DNA of 64,000 nucleotides from Aquabacterium parvum (GCF_001447195.1 NZ_LFRI01000341.1:434001-498000); one strand, 5' to 3'. Counted from the first letter of the stretch, positions 1 through 11,247 are shown. Notes: a model not told the origin generated them from the letters alone. Numbers and translations are program-made.

Positions 1-306
1 GACGGCGTGCCGGTGCCCTTCTCGCTGGCCCGCATCCCGCAGGGTGGCGAGGTGCGCGGCAACCTGGCGGCCGGCGGCAAGGGCGTGGCCCAACCGCTGA
101 GCGAGTCCGACCGCGCCATCGCCGAGCACCTGGGCCCGATCCTGGCGGCGCGCGGCCTGCTGCTGGTGGGTCTGGACATCATCGGCGACCGGCTCACCGA
201 GATCAACGTGACCAGCCCGACGTGCTTCCAGGAAATCACCGATCAGACCGGCTTCAACGTGGCGCAGCGATTCATCGACGCGCTGGAGGCCAAGCTGGCA
301 GGCTGA
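1..306 (+). CDS. gshB: Glutathione synthetase, C-terminal part (5' end outside window)
   Basis: The 101 visible residues match the C-terminal end of prokaryotic glutathione synthetase, the ATP-grasp enzyme that joins glycine to gamma-glutamylcysteine in the cytoplasm. Visible are the glycine-rich loop [10 protein letters not shown] and the segment [19 protein letters not shown], which in this family carries metal/ATP ligands (E and N of EINVTSP). The frame is open from base 1, so the start lies upstream. In many Burkholderiales gshB is followed by PTS genes for EIIA and HPr; here an ABC-F gene follows. The assignment rests on the conserved C-terminal motifs. Confidence 0.93.
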   Translation, partial: DGVPVPFSLARIPQGGEVRGNLAAGGKGVAQPLSESDRAIAEHLGPILAARGLLLVGLDIIGDRLTEINVTSPTCFQEITDQTGFNVAQRFIDALEAKLAG

Positions 307-471
307 CCTTGTGCCGTCAGGTGAAATCGGCCCGGGCCCCTCGGCTGCGGGCCCGACAAGGCCCCAAGCCCCACCATGGCAGACAGCGACACGCCAAACA
401 GCGACAATACCGGGTTGCCCCTCGCCCACCCATGACCTCATGGGGCCCTCCCCTGCTCACCCGGACCTTCC

Positions 472-2421
<1,950 letters not shown>

Positions 2422-2506
2422 GCGTTGACGGCGAGGTGAACGCCTTCAGGGTTCACCGCTGTTCGCCGTGCTCACGGCACCCCAGCCGGGCGCGAGCAGG
2501 CGTTCG

Positions 2507-4297
2507 TCAGGCGGCCGAAGCCAGCTTCGCCGCAGCCCCACCCGCCATCGCCTGCATGCACGCGGCCTCCGGGTCATCGCACTGGATGACCTCGTCGACC
2601 AGCGGCGCCAGCCGGCGCGTGTCGGCGCGCAGCACGCGCTGCTTGACCGAAGCGATCTGCGAGGGGTGCATCGAGAAGCTGCGCAGGCCCATGGCCAGCA
2701 GGAACTCGGTGAAGACCGGATCTCCCGCCATTTCACCGCACACGCTCACGCCCTTGCCCGCCGCCCGCGCCTGCGCGATGGTGGTGCGGATGAGTTGCAG
2801 CACAGCGGGGTGCCAAGGGTCGTAGAGGTGGGCCACGGCCTCGTCGGCACGGTCGATGGCCAGCGTGTACTGGATCAAGTCGTTGGTGCCGATGGAGACG
2901 AAGTCGAAGTGCCGCAAAAACAGCGGCATGGTCAACGCTGCAGCCGGCACCTCGATCATGGCGCCCAGCTCGCACTGCCCAAAAGGTTTGCCTGATTCGG
3001 TCAGCTGGCGCTGCACGTGGGCGATGTTCTCCAGCGTCTGGCGGATCTCGCGCTGGCTGGCCAGCATCGGGATCAGGATCTTGACCGGGCCGTGCACCGC
3101 CGCGCGGTAGAGCGCGCGCAACTGGCGGCGGAACATGCTGGGCTCCGACAGGCTCCAGCGGATGGCCCGCAGGCCCAGCGCCGGGTTGAGCACCGACTCG
3201 TGGCGCAACTCCGAGGCCGTCAGGCCCTCGAGCGGCTTGTCGGCACCGATGTCCACCGTGCGAATGACCACGGGCAGGCCCTTCATGGCCTCGACCGCGC
3301 GCCGGTAGGCGTCGTATTGCTCTTCTTCGTCGGGCAGGTTGCCCGCGCGGTTCATGAACAGGAACTCGGAGCGGAACAGGCCCACGCCCACGGCACCGGC
3401 TTCCAGCGCGGCGGGGCTGTCTTCGGGCATCTCGATGTTGGCCACCAACTCCACCCGCTCGCCATCGAGCGTGACAGCCGGGGTGTGGCGCAGGCGAGCC
3501 AGGCGACCGCGTTCGAGCTCGGCCTGACGCTGGCGAAAGCGGTATTCCTCCAGCACGATGGGGGACGGATCGACGATCACCAGGCCGGCATCGCCATCGA
3601 CGATGATGCGGTCGTCCTGGCGGATCAGGCCGCTGGCCTGGCGCGCGCCCACCACGGCGGGGATGTCCATGCTACGCGCCACGATGGCCGTGTGCGAGGT
3701 TTTGCCGCCGACGTCGGTCACGAAGCCGCAGAACACGCTGCGCTTGAAGCTGGCCATGTCGGCCGGGGCGATGTCGTTGGCGACCAGGATCAGCGGCTCG
3801 TCCCCGCCGAAGTCACGCGGGCCATGGGCCGGCGTCTGCAAACCCGAAGCCGCGACCTCGCGGTCCATGTTGCGCAGGATGCGCTCGACCACCTGCTCCA
3901 GGTCAGCCTTGCGTTCGCGGATGTAGGCGTCGTCCATCTCGTCGAACTGGCGGGCCAGCACTTCGAGCTGCGCCGACAAGGCCCATTCGGCGTTGTAGTG
4001 GCGCTCGCGGATCCACTCGGCTGCAGCGCCGATCAGCGCCTCGTCCTGCAGCAGCATCTGGTGCACGTCGAGGATGGCGGCCAGCTCGGCCGGGGCATCG
4101 GCGGGCAGGTCGCGCTTGAGGGTGTCGAACTCGACGGCAACGGTGTCGCGGGCCGAAATCAGGCGCGCGATTTCTTCTTCGGTCCGCGCAGGATCGATGA
4201 AGACGTGGGGCACGTCGACGCGGCTGGAGGCGACCAGCACCGCGCGACCGATGGCCACGCCGCGCGAGACCGGCAGGCCGAAGATCTGGATGCTCAT
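2507..4297 (-). CDS. ptsI: Phosphoenolpyruvate-protein phosphotransferase (Enzyme I)
   Basis: A 596-residue Enzyme I, which transfers phosphate from PEP to HPr in the phosphotransferase system. The phospho-histidine domain has GGKTSHTAIVARSMDIPAVVG-type sequence with the active His. The C-terminal PEP-binding TIM barrel shows GIGTNDLIQYTLAIDR and GEMAGDP. The start at 4297 (MSIQIFGLPVSRG) fits the family; an upstream in-frame ATG at 4375 would add 26 unrelated residues. HPr and EIIA genes, usually adjacent in this order, are absent from the window, and ptsI faces the opposite way to gshB. In betaproteobacteria this system is usually regulatory (PTS-Ntr or mannose-type) rather than for sugar import. 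Confidence 0.95.
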   Translation of the reverse strand: MSIQIFGLPVSRGVAIGRAVLVASSRVDVPHVFIDPARTEEEIARLISARDTVAVEFDTLKRDLPADAPAELAAILDVHQMLLQDEALIGAAAEWIRERHYNAEWALSAQLEVLARQFDEMDDAYIRERKADLEQVVERILRNMDREVAASGLQTPAHGPRDFGGDEPLILVANDIAPADMASFKRSVFCGFVTDVGGKTSHTAIVARSMDIPAVVGARQASGLIRQDDRIIVDGDAGLVIVDPSPIVLEEYRFRQRQAELERGRLARLRHTPAVTLDGERVELVANIEMPEDSPAALEAGAVGVGLFRSEFLFMNRAGNLPDEEEQYDAYRRAVEAMKGLPVVIRTVDIGADKPLEGLTASELRHESVLNPALGLRAIRWSLSEPSMFRRQLRALYRAAVHGPVKILIPMLASQREIRQTLENIAHVQRQLTESGKPFGQCELGAMIEVPAAALTMPLFLRHFDFVSIGTNDLIQYTLAIDRADEAVAHLYDPWHPAVLQLIRTTIAQARAAGKGVSVCGEMAGDPVFTEFLLAMGLRSFSMHPSQIASVKQRVLRADTRRLAPLVDEVIQCDDPEAACMQAMAGGAAAKLASAA

Positions 4298-4497
4298 GCC
4301 CTCGATCGTAACAGCCCGTGCAGCCCGTGTGGCTCGGGGTTTGTGATGCGTGTCAACCCCGGATGCCGGGCCCATCCGCCGTCGGCGTCATTCAGGCGTC
4401 ACGTGAGCGTCACGGCGCCGTCATGCACGCCCTGGACACTGCGCCTCAGAACGCGAAACGGCGATACGGAACCTGGCCCCTAGAACGGAGACCGACG

Positions 4498-5334
4498 ATG
4501 CGAGACCTCCCGCTGCCCACCCTGCCCATCGCAGGCCTGTCCACCCCGTCGGCCGACAGCACGGCCGCCCGGAGGTCACTTCACCCGCGCTCGAAACGCC
4601 AGGCCTTTGAGGTCGTTTGGGCTCGCACTGAAGAAGATGTTCGTGCGGCGCAACGCCTGAGGCACGAGGTCTTCGTCGGCGAAATGGGCGCGCGCCTGAA
4701 CGTGCCCGCCGGCAGCCCCGAAGGCCACGACATCGACCTGTTCGACCCCTATTGCGAGCACCTGCTGGTGCGCCTGATCAGCGAAGATGGCGAGCCCGGC
4801 CAGGTCATCGGCACCTACCGCGTGCTCACGCCTGCCTCGGCCAAGCGCGTCGGCGGCCTCTACAGCGAGACCGAATTCGACCTGACCCGCCTGCGCGGCC
4901 TGCGCGGCAAGATGGTCGAGCTCGGCCGCTCCTGCGTGCACCCCGACCACCGCACCGGCGGCGCCATCATGGCGCTGTGGGGCGCCCTGGCCGAGTTCAT
5001 GGTCCGCAACGACCTGGACACCATGATCGGCTGCGCCAGCATCTCGATGCGCGACGGCGGTCACGTGGCCGCCTCGTTGTGGGAGCAACTGCGCCAGACC
5101 CACTTGGCCCCGATCGACCTGCAGGTGCGCCCGCGCCTGCCCCTGCCGGTCGAAGAGCTGGACCGCCACCTGCAGGTCGAGCCGCCCGCGCTGATCAAAG
5201 GCTACCTGCGCGTTGGCGCCAAGGTGCTGGGTGCGCCCGCCTGGGACCCCGACTTCAACACCGCCGACCTGCCGATGCTCATGCGCATCGAAGACCTGCC
5301 GGCCCGCTACCGCCGCCACTTCCTGGGTGCCTGA
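4498..5334 (+). CDS. OlsB-like GNAT-fold N-acyltransferase (ornithine lipid/hemolysin-like family)
   Basis: A 278-residue protein of the Acetyltransf_5 family, which includes OlsB, the L-ornithine N-acyltransferase that makes lyso-ornithine lipid from 3-hydroxyacyl-ACP. Typical segments are RLRHEVFVGEMGA near residue 55, a DxxDxFDPYCEHLLV stretch, and VELGRSCVHPDHR, the acyl-donor binding strand. The start at 4498 is preceded by a GGAG-like site; an in-frame upstream start would add 60 residues without family character. The second enzyme of ornithine lipid synthesis (OlsA) is not beside it. Acylation of another amine is possible, so no symbol is given. Confidence 0.75.
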   Translation: MRDLPLPTLPIAGLSTPSADSTAARRSLHPRSKRQAFEVVWARTEEDVRAAQRLRHEVFVGEMGARLNVPAGSPEGHDIDLFDPYCEHLLVRLISEDGEPGQVIGTYRVLTPASAKRVGGLYSETEFDLTRLRGLRGKMVELGRSCVHPDHRTGGAIMALWGALAEFMVRNDLDTMIGCASISMRDGGHVAASLWEQLRQTHLAPIDLQVRPRLPLPVEELDRHLQVEPPALIKGYLRVGAKVLGAPAWDPDFNTADLPMLMRIEDLPARYRRHFLGA

Positions 5335-5381
5335 AGCCCGGCTGAAGGCCACCGGTTCACGCTGCGCATAGACTGCGCGGC

Positions 5382-6779
5382 ATGAACCGACCCACCCCGG
5401 GGCACAGCCTGCCCCTGTCCCAGTTGCTGGGCCGATGCGCCATCGCGGTCGCCGCTGTGCGCAAAGGCCAGTCTCTCAACGAAGCGCTCGCCGCCACCCC
5501 GGCGCCCGAGCGCCCCGGCACCCAGGCCCTGGCCTTCACCGTGATGCGCCGCATGGGCCTGGCTCAGGCCCTGCGTCACAAGCTGGTGCCCAAGCCCCCC
5601 CACCCCTGGGTCGATGCGCTGCTGATCTCTGCTCTGGCTTTGATCGACGAAGGCAGCTACGACGACCACACGCTGGTGGATCAGGCCGTGAACGCCTGCA
5701 AGAAGAACCGCAAGGTCGGGCAAGCTGCCAGCGGCCTGGTCAACGCCGTGCTGCGCCGCTTCCTGCGCGAACGCGCCGAGCTGATGACTTCCCTGGCCAA
5801 TGACGAGGTGGCGAGCCACAACCATCCCGGCTGGTGGATCAGGCGCCTGAAAAAGGACTGGCCCGACCACTGGCAGGCCATCCTGGCCGCCAACCAGGCC
5901 CAGCCGCCGCTCACCCTGCGCGTCAACACCCGCCACGGCAGCGTCGCCGACTACCGTGAGCGCCTGGCCGATGTCGGCCTGCTGCCCGTGAGTGCGAAAG
6001 ACCCCGCAAGCGCCCCCCCGACGCCGCTGGGCCCCGAGCCCATCGTCCTGCCCCGCGCCGTGCCGGTGAACCAGTTGCCCGGGTTCGCCGAGGGCGACGC
6101 CTCCGTGCAAGACGCCTCCGCCCAATGGGCCGCCCCGCTGCTGCTGCAAGCAGGTGGATCGACGCTGCCCGCAGGCTCCCGCGTCCTCGACGCCTGCGCC
6201 GCCCCCGGCGGCAAGACCGCCCACCTGCTCGAACTCGGCGACTTCGACGTCACCGCCCTCGACGCCGACCCCGAGCGCCTCAAGCGCATCGCAGACACCT
6301 TGGGCCGCCTGGGCCTGAAGGCCCGCACCGTCGCGGCAGACGCCAGCCGCCCCGCCGACTGGTGGGACGGCCAGCCCTTCGACGCCATCCTGCTCGACGC
6401 GCCTTGCAGCGCCTCGGGCATCGTGCGGCGCCACCCCGACGCACGCTGGCTACGCCGCGACACCGACATCGCGGCCCTGGCAGCCATTCAGGACGCCATC
6501 CTCGACGCCCTGTGGCCCCTGCTCAAACCAGGCGGCCACCTGCTTTACTGCACCTGCTCCGTCTTCCGCGAAGAGGGCGAAGACCGCATCGACGCGTTTT
6601 TGCAACGCACGCCTGGCGCCCGGCGCCTGCCCGCGCCCGGCCACATCCTCCCTGTGGTCGAATACCCCGAGACCGAAGCCCATCGGCCATTGGGACCAGC
6701 CACCCCGGGCGCTCCCGCTGCCGACCCAGGCGACGGCTTTTTCCACGCCCTGCTCGCCAAACCCTCACAAGGTGCCTGA
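5382..6779 (+). CDS. rsmB: 16S rRNA (cytosine-967-C5)-methyltransferase
   Basis: A 465-residue RsmB. The N-terminal ~140 residues form a NusB-like RNA-binding domain. The Rossmann methyltransferase domain has the SAM loop DACAAPGGKTAHLLEL, the catalytic-cysteine motif DAPCSASGIVRRHPD and the second cysteine motif YCTCSV. It methylates C967 of 16S rRNA. It is first in the conserved betaproteobacterial order rsmB-DUF4390-ntrY-ntrX, and its stop (6777-6779) shares a base with the next start, which suggests translational coupling. A less conserved insert of about 30 residues (SAKDPASAPPTPLG region) lies between the two domains. Confidence 0.96.
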   Translation: MNRPTPGHSLPLSQLLGRCAIAVAAVRKGQSLNEALAATPAPERPGTQALAFTVMRRMGLAQALRHKLVPKPPHPWVDALLISALALIDEGSYDDHTLVDQAVNACKKNRKVGQAASGLVNAVLRRFLRERAELMTSLANDEVASHNHPGWWIRRLKKDWPDHWQAILAANQAQPPLTLRVNTRHGSVADYRERLADVGLLPVSAKDPASAPPTPLGPEPIVLPRAVPVNQLPGFAEGDASVQDASAQWAAPLLLQAGGSTLPAGSRVLDACAAPGGKTAHLLELGDFDVTALDADPERLKRIADTLGRLGLKARTVAADASRPADWWDGQPFDAILLDAPCSASGIVRRHPDARWLRRDTDIAALAAIQDAILDALWPLLKPGGHLLYCTCSVFREEGEDRIDAFLQRTPGARRLPAPGHILPVVEYPETEAHRPLGPATPGAPAADPGDGFFHALLAKPSQGA

Positions 6780-7375
6780 TGTCGCCTCTGAGCCGCCGCG
6801 ACTTGCTCCAGCGAAGCGCCAGCCTGGCGTTGGCTGCCGCATGTCTGAGGCCGGCTGGCGCCTGGGCTGACAGCGCCCCCACCCGCAACGTCGCCGAACT
6901 CACCAGCCTGGCCGTGAACCTCGGCGACGAAGGTGTGCTGCTGACCTACAGCGTTCGCCTGGAGCTGTCCAAAGACCTGGAGCAGATGCTGTTGCGCGGC
7001 GTCACCCTGGTCTTCGTGGCCGAAGCCGAACTGATGCGCGAACGGTGGTACTGGCTGGACCAGGCACGCGGTGAAGCCAACCGCCGCTGGCGCTTGGGCT
7101 GGCAGCCGCTGACTCGCCGCTGGAAACTGACCCAGGACGGCCTGAGTCGCCACTTCGTCACCTTGCAGGAAGCCCTCGACGCCATGCGCCGCACCACACG
7201 CTGGCGCATCGGCGACCCCATCGCGTCGGGCGACGAAGCCGAACACCACGTCATCTTCCGCTTCCGCCTGGACACCGAAGAGCTGCCCCGCCCGCTGCAA
7301 ATCGGGCTGGGCCCCCAGTCGGGCTGGGACCTCTCGATCGCGCGGCGCATCAACCTGAGTGCGGCGATGCGCTGA
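6779..7375 (+). CDS. DUF4390 exported protein
   Basis: A 198-residue protein of the DUF4390 family, function unknown. It begins with a twin-arginine-like signal (MSPLSRRDLLQRSASLALAAACLRPAGAWA), with SRRDLL followed by a hydrophobic run and an Ala-rich cleavage region, so export to the periplasm is likely. The mature part is Trp/Arg rich (RERWYWLDQARGEANRRWRLGW). The start ATG overlaps the rsmB stop as TGATG. The family is nearly always found between rsmB and the NtrY-like kinase in betaproteobacteria, which suggests a link to the kinase's envelope signal. That link is inference from synteny. Confidence 0.85.
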   Translation: MSPLSRRDLLQRSASLALAAACLRPAGAWADSAPTRNVAELTSLAVNLGDEGVLLTYSVRLELSKDLEQMLLRGVTLVFVAEAELMRERWYWLDQARGEANRRWRLGWQPLTRRWKLTQDGLSRHFVTLQEALDAMRRTTRWRIGDPIASGDEAEHHVIFRFRLDTEELPRPLQIGLGPQSGWDLSIARRINLSAAMR

Positions 7376-7400
7376 GCATGGCCGTGAGCACCGCCACCCC

Positions 7401-9713
7401 ATGAGCACCATCAAGGCCAACCGCTGGGCGTGGGTCCTGGCCGGCACCGCCCTCTCCGGCGGCGGCCTGGTGCTGGCCTTCCTGCTGGTCATGGCCACGC
7501 AAAACAGCGAGCGGCTGGAGCCCTACTTCGCCTGGCTGGTCTGGGGCAACCTGGCGGTGGCCACGGTGCTGGGCCTGACCATCGCCATCGCCCTGGGCCG
7601 ACTGGCCCTGCGCCTGCGTGCACGCAAGTTCGGCAGCCGGCTGCTGCTCAAGCTCGCTGGCATCTTCGGCCTGGTCGGCCTGCTGCCCGGCCTGCTGATC
7701 TACACCGTGTCTTACCAGTTCGTCTCACGCAGCATCGAGACCTGGTTCGACGTGCGCGTCGAAGGCGCGCTCGAAGCCGGCCTGAACCTGGGCCGCAGCA
7801 CACTCGACACGCTCACGCAAGACGTGTCGGCCAAAACCCGCACCGCCGCGCTGCGCCTGGCCGAAGAGCCCCGCGCCGGCACCCAGCCCGGCCTGCTGGA
7901 GCTCGAGCGCCTGCGCGAACAGATCCGAGCCCGCACCGTCTCGGTGGCCAGCGAAAGCGGCCTCGTGTCCATGACCGCCGGAGGTGACGGCACACGCCTG
8001 CTGGCCACTGAACGCCTGCCTGCAAGCTGGCGCAACGAAGCTCGCAACCGCGGCATCTACGCCCAGATCGAAGGCCTGGAAGAGCAGGCCGACAGCGCCG
8101 GCCCACCGCGCATCATCGCCATCGCCTGGATGCCGGACCGCAGCTTCAGTCTGCAGTCCAGCGGGCACTTCCTGGTCGTCACGCAGCTCATCCCCACGGA
8201 GCTGGTTCGCAACGCGCTCGACGTGCAAAGCGCCTACCAGGAGTACCAGCAACGTGCGCTCAGCCGTGGCGGCCTGCGCAAGATGTACATCGGCACGCTG
8301 ACGCTGGCGCTGGTGCTGGCGGTCTTCGGTGCCTTCCTGCTCGCTGCCATCCTGGGACAACAGCTCGCGCGCCCGCTGCTGCTGCTGGCCGAAGGCGTGC
8401 AGGAGGTGGCCCGAGGCGACCTGCGCCCCAAGACCATCTTCGCCACCCAGGACGAACTCGGGGGCCTCACGCGCGCCTTCGCAGCCATGACCCAGCAGCT
8501 CGCCGACGCGCGCACCCTGGCCGAGCGCAGCGTGCAGGAACTCGAAAGCGCCCGCGCCCACTTGCAGACCGTGCTGGACAACCTCAGCGCCGGCGTGATC
8601 GTGTTCGATGCGCAAGGTCGCATCGACATGGTCAACCCCGGCGCCACACGCATCCTCAAGCTGCCGATTTCGGCCTACCGTGGCCGCCCACTCACCGACG
8701 TGACCGGCCTGCAGGACTTCGCCACCGCCATCGCCCAGCGCTTCGAGCTCTACGCCAACGACCCCACGCCAGGCGAGCGCCAGCAATGGCAGGAGTCCTA
8801 TGAGCTCAGCCTGCCGCATTCGCCCGACCCGCTGACCTTGCTGGTGCGCGGAGCCGAGTTGCCGCCCGACGAAACCCTCATCGTCTTCGACGACCTCACC
8901 GAGGTGGTGTCGGCCCAGCGCGCCGAGGCCTGGGCCGAGGTGGCGCGCCGGGTCGCCCACGAGATCAAGAACCCGCTGACACCGATCCAGCTCTCGGCCG
9001 AGCGGCTGGAGATCAAGCTCGCCGACAAGCTCGACGACCCGGGACGCCAGCTGCTGACCCGCTCGGTCAACACCATCGTCACGCAGGTGCAGGCACTCAA
9101 GAACCTGATCAACGAGTTCCGCGACTACGCACGCCTGCCTTCGGCCAAGCTGGCGCCGCTGAACCTCAACGAACTGGTCAACGAGGTGATGGCCCTGTAC
9201 GGCCAGGCGATCGAACAAGGCACGCTCACGCTGGACCTCGCGCCCGACCTTCCCGACATCCAGGGTGACGCCGCGCTGTTGCGGCAGGTGGTGCACAACC
9301 TGGTGCAGAACGCCCTGGATGCCGCGCTGGACACCACACAAGACGCGGCAAGCGATCGGGCCGCAGCGCGAGGCACGGCCCGCGTCACCGTGCGCACCGA
9401 CACGCCGCGCAATGAAGACGGCAGCATCCGCGCCGTGCGACTGGCCGTGCGCGACAACGGCCCAGGCTTCCCGGACAAGGTGCTGCGCAGGGCATTCGAG
9501 CCCTACCTGACCACAAAAGCCAAAGGCACGGGCCTGGGCCTGGCTGTGGTCAAGAAGATCGCAGACGAGCACAAAGCCCTGGTGAGGATCCGCAACCTGA
9601 TGGAAAACGCATCGCAGGGCAACTCCCCGGGTGCCCCGACGGCGATCGGGGCACAAGTTTCGCTATCATTTTCGGTGCTGTCATCCATCCCACACCAAAG
9701 TGGGTCACACTAG
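7401..9713 (+). CDS. ntrY: NtrY-like membrane sensor histidine kinase
   Basis: A 770-residue kinase. Hydrophobic segments lie near residues 10-32, 42-65 and 80-105, a long extracytoplasmic region follows, and a fourth helix spans about 294-318. After it come a HAMP segment (ARPLLLLAEGVQEVARGDL), a PAS-like region, and a HisKA H-box RRVAHEIKNPLTPIQ with the phospho-acceptor His near residue 520. The ATPase domain has N-box LVQNALDAA, DNGPGF and GTGLGLAVVKK. The start at 7401 is preferred to an in-frame one at 7359 because transmembrane sequence starts promptly. It pairs with the response regulator 33 bases downstream. NtrYX senses nitrogen or redox state in several proteobacteria; the signal here is unknown. 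Confidence 0.9.
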   Translation: MSTIKANRWAWVLAGTALSGGGLVLAFLLVMATQNSERLEPYFAWLVWGNLAVATVLGLTIAIALGRLALRLRARKFGSRLLLKLAGIFGLVGLLPGLLIYTVSYQFVSRSIETWFDVRVEGALEAGLNLGRSTLDTLTQDVSAKTRTAALRLAEEPRAGTQPGLLELERLREQIRARTVSVASESGLVSMTAGGDGTRLLATERLPASWRNEARNRGIYAQIEGLEEQADSAGPPRIIAIAWMPDRSFSLQSSGHFLVVTQLIPTELVRNALDVQSAYQEYQQRALSRGGLRKMYIGTLTLALVLAVFGAFLLAAILGQQLARPLLLLAEGVQEVARGDLRPKTIFATQDELGGLTRAFAAMTQQLADARTLAERSVQELESARAHLQTVLDNLSAGVIVFDAQGRIDMVNPGATRILKLPISAYRGRPLTDVTGLQDFATAIAQRFELYANDPTPGERQQWQESYELSLPHSPDPLTLLVRGAELPPDETLIVFDDLTEVVSAQRAEAWAEVARRVAHEIKNPLTPIQLSAERLEIKLADKLDDPGRQLLTRSVNTIVTQVQALKNLINEFRDYARLPSAKLAPLNLNELVNEVMALYGQAIEQGTLTLDLAPDLPDIQGDAALLRQVVHNLVQNALDAALDTTQDAASDRAAARGTARVTVRTDTPRNEDGSIRAVRLAVRDNGPGFPDKVLRRAFEPYLTTKAKGTGLGLAVVKKIADEHKALVRIRNLMENASQGNSPGAPTAIGAQVSLSFSVLSSIPHQSGSH

Positions 9714-9746
9714 GGACTGCACCCACACCCGGGTATCAGAAATTAC

Positions 9747-10604
9747 ATGGCCACCATTCTTGTTGTCGACGACGAACTGGGCATCCGTGCCCTGCTGTCA
9801 GAAATCCTGAGCGACGAAGGTCACTCTGTCGAAGTGGCGGAAAACGCCGCCCAAGCGCGCACCCTGCGCGAGCAATGCAAACCAGACCTCGTCTTGCTGG
9901 ACATCTGGATGCCGGACGTCGATGGCGTCACACTCCTCAAGGAGTGGGCAGCCAACGGCCAGTTGACCATGCCCGTCATCATGATGTCGGGCCATGGCAC
10001 CATCGACACCGCAGTCGAGGCCACCAAGTTCGGCGCCCAGGCATTCCTGGAAAAGCCGATCACCATGCAAAAGCTGTTGCGCACGGTCGAGCAGGGTCTG
10101 GCCAAACCGGCGGCCCCTCGTGCCACCAACGGTGTAGCGCCTCACGCCCCCCATCACAGCGGCCACCTCGCCACCACGATGGTGCAGCCTGTGCACCTGG
10201 CCACGGTCACGCCCATCACGGCGGCATCGTCCTACAACGGCGGCGGCGCACTGCGCACCGAGATGGCCCCGACGCAGCACCTGCACACCGAAGCCCCCCA
10301 CGTGAATTCCACGGCACCTGCCACATACGGCAGCGCACCGGCTCACCACCACGTGCACGCCCCCGCCTCGCACGGCACTGCGCTGTCGGGCCCCTCGAAC
10401 GAACAGCTCTTTCAGCTGGACCGTCCGCTGCGCGAAGCGCGTGACGACTTCGAGCGCGCCTACTTCGAGTTCCACCTGGCACGCGAAGGCGGCAGCATGA
10501 CCCGCGTGGCCGAGAAGACGGGCCTTGAGCGCACCCACCTCTACCGCAAGCTCAAGCAGCTGGGCGTGGACCTCGGACGCAACAAGAAAACGGCCATGAA
10601 CTGA
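9747..10604 (+). CDS. NtrX-like response regulator lacking the AAA+ domain
   Basis: A 285-residue regulator. Residues 1-120 form a receiver with the acidic pair DDE, phospho-acceptor Asp52 in LLDIWMP, the MSGHG switch and the EKP lysine. Residues 125-225 are a low-complexity His/Ala/Thr-rich linker (such as HHHVHAPASHG). The C-terminal 45 residues are a Fis-type helix-turn-helix (MTRVAEKTGLERTHLYRKLKQLG), as in NtrC/NtrX. The sigma-54-interacting AAA+ ATPase of about 240 residues that normally sits between them is absent, so it cannot work as a standard sigma-54 activator. The frame is uninterrupted, so this is not a frameshift. It probably works as a DNA-binding repressor/activator paired with the upstream kinase. 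Confidence 0.88.
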   Translation: MATILVVDDELGIRALLSEILSDEGHSVEVAENAAQARTLREQCKPDLVLLDIWMPDVDGVTLLKEWAANGQLTMPVIMMSGHGTIDTAVEATKFGAQAFLEKPITMQKLLRTVEQGLAKPAAPRATNGVAPHAPHHSGHLATTMVQPVHLATVTPITAASSYNGGGALRTEMAPTQHLHTEAPHVNSTAPATYGSAPAHHHVHAPASHGTALSGPSNEQLFQLDRPLREARDDFERAYFEFHLAREGGSMTRVAEKTGLERTHLYRKLKQLGVDLGRNKKTAMN

Positions 10605-10632
10605 TGAGGCCAAAAAGCCTCAAAAAGTGATG

Positions 10633-10638
10633 TATACT
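10633..10638 (+). promoter_or_regulatory. Probable -10 element of the tRNA-Phe promoter
   Basis: TATACT stands 45 bases upstream of the mature tRNA 5' end and just after the ntrX-like stop. It is close to the sigma-70 -10 consensus. No convincing -35 box is seen 17 bases upstream, so the assignment is tentative. Confidence 0.4.
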
Positions 10639-10682
10639 GAGAGTCTTCGCTGATCGCACAAACGCTTTCAGCCAAGACAAAA

Positions 10683-10758
10683 GGCCTGGTAGCTCAGTTG
10701 GTAGAGCAGCGGATTGAAAATCCGCGTGTCGGTGGTTCGATTCCGCCCCAGGCCACCA
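10683..10758 (+). tRNA. tRNA-Phe (anticodon GAA)
   Basis: A 76-base tRNA with an encoded CCA end. The acceptor stem GGCCTGG pairs with CCAGGCC, followed by discriminator A and CCA. The anticodon stem GCGGA/TCCGC closes the loop TTGAAAA, giving anticodon GAA for phenylalanine. The T-loop GGTTCGATTCC is standard. It lies alone between the ntrX-like gene and a terminator hairpin. Confidence 0.98.
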
Positions 10759-10766
10759 AAACATCC

Positions 10767-10800
10767 AAGCCCTTGATTCCACCGGACTCAAGGGCTTTTT
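10767..10800 (+). terminator. Rho-independent terminator after tRNA-Phe
   Basis: AGCCCTTGA pairs with TCAAGGGCT (9 bp) across an 11-base loop and is followed at once by TTTT. It stands 9 bases after the tRNA CCA. Confidence 0.85.
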
Positions 10801-10830
10801 CGTTTGCCAGCCTCGCCGCCGCAAGACCCC

Positions 10831-11247
10831 ATGCGCTCCCCGATCAACATCGTCGATGTCGACCGCACCGAAACCTGGTCCCACTACAAGGCGGGCATGT
10901 GCGACACCTGCATGGCCAACTGCTGCACCATGCCGCTGGAGATCAAGCTGCCCGACCTGGTGAGGCTGGAGCTGGTCGACCCGTTCGAGGCCGAGCACGA
11001 AGACCCCAGGCAGATCGCCAAGCGCCTGGTCAAGGCAGGTGTGATCGAGCGCTTTCACCAGAAGTCCGGCATCTTCACCGTGATGCGCCGCGCCGATGGC
11101 GACTGCCGCTTCCTGGACGCCCAAACGCGTCGCTGCACGGTCTACGACAAGCGGCCCAACACCTGCCGCAAACACCCGCAGGTCGGCCCGCGCCCTGGCT
11201 ACTGCCCGCACGGGCGCCGCACCGACGCCCGGGCCCCGCTGCGGTAA
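10831..11247 (+). CDS. YkgJ-family cysteine cluster protein (UPF0153)
   Basis: A 138-residue cytoplasmic protein with the cysteine arrangement of the YkgJ/CxxCxxCC family, a presumed zinc- or iron-binding fold. Visible are CDTCMANCC near residue 30, CRFLD, CTVYDKRPNTCRKHP and a final CPHG. ATG 10831 gives a start directly before conserved sequence; a TTG at 10804 is possible. The gene lies between the tRNA-Phe terminator and the surface glycan region. The biochemical role of the family is not established. Confidence 0.8.
   Translation: MRSPINIVDVDRTETWSHYKAGMCDTCMANCCTMPLEIKLPDLVRLELVDPFEAEHEDPRQIAKRLVKAGVIERFHQKSGIFTVMRRADGDCRFLDAQTRRCTVYDKRPNTCRKHPQVGPRPGYCPHGRRTDARAPLR

Noticed and set aside
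2435-2457. Hairpin GGTGAAC/GTTCACC between uup and ptsI as a terminator
   Set aside because: A 7-bp stem without a T-run on either strand; too weak to call.
3017-4483. 488-codon frame opposite ptsI
   Set aside because: ptsI motifs on the minus strand are clear; the opposite frame has no family character.
10607-10622. GAGGC/GCCTC hairpin after the ntrX-like gene as a terminator
   Set aside because: A 5-bp stem followed by A rather than T residues on the coding strand.
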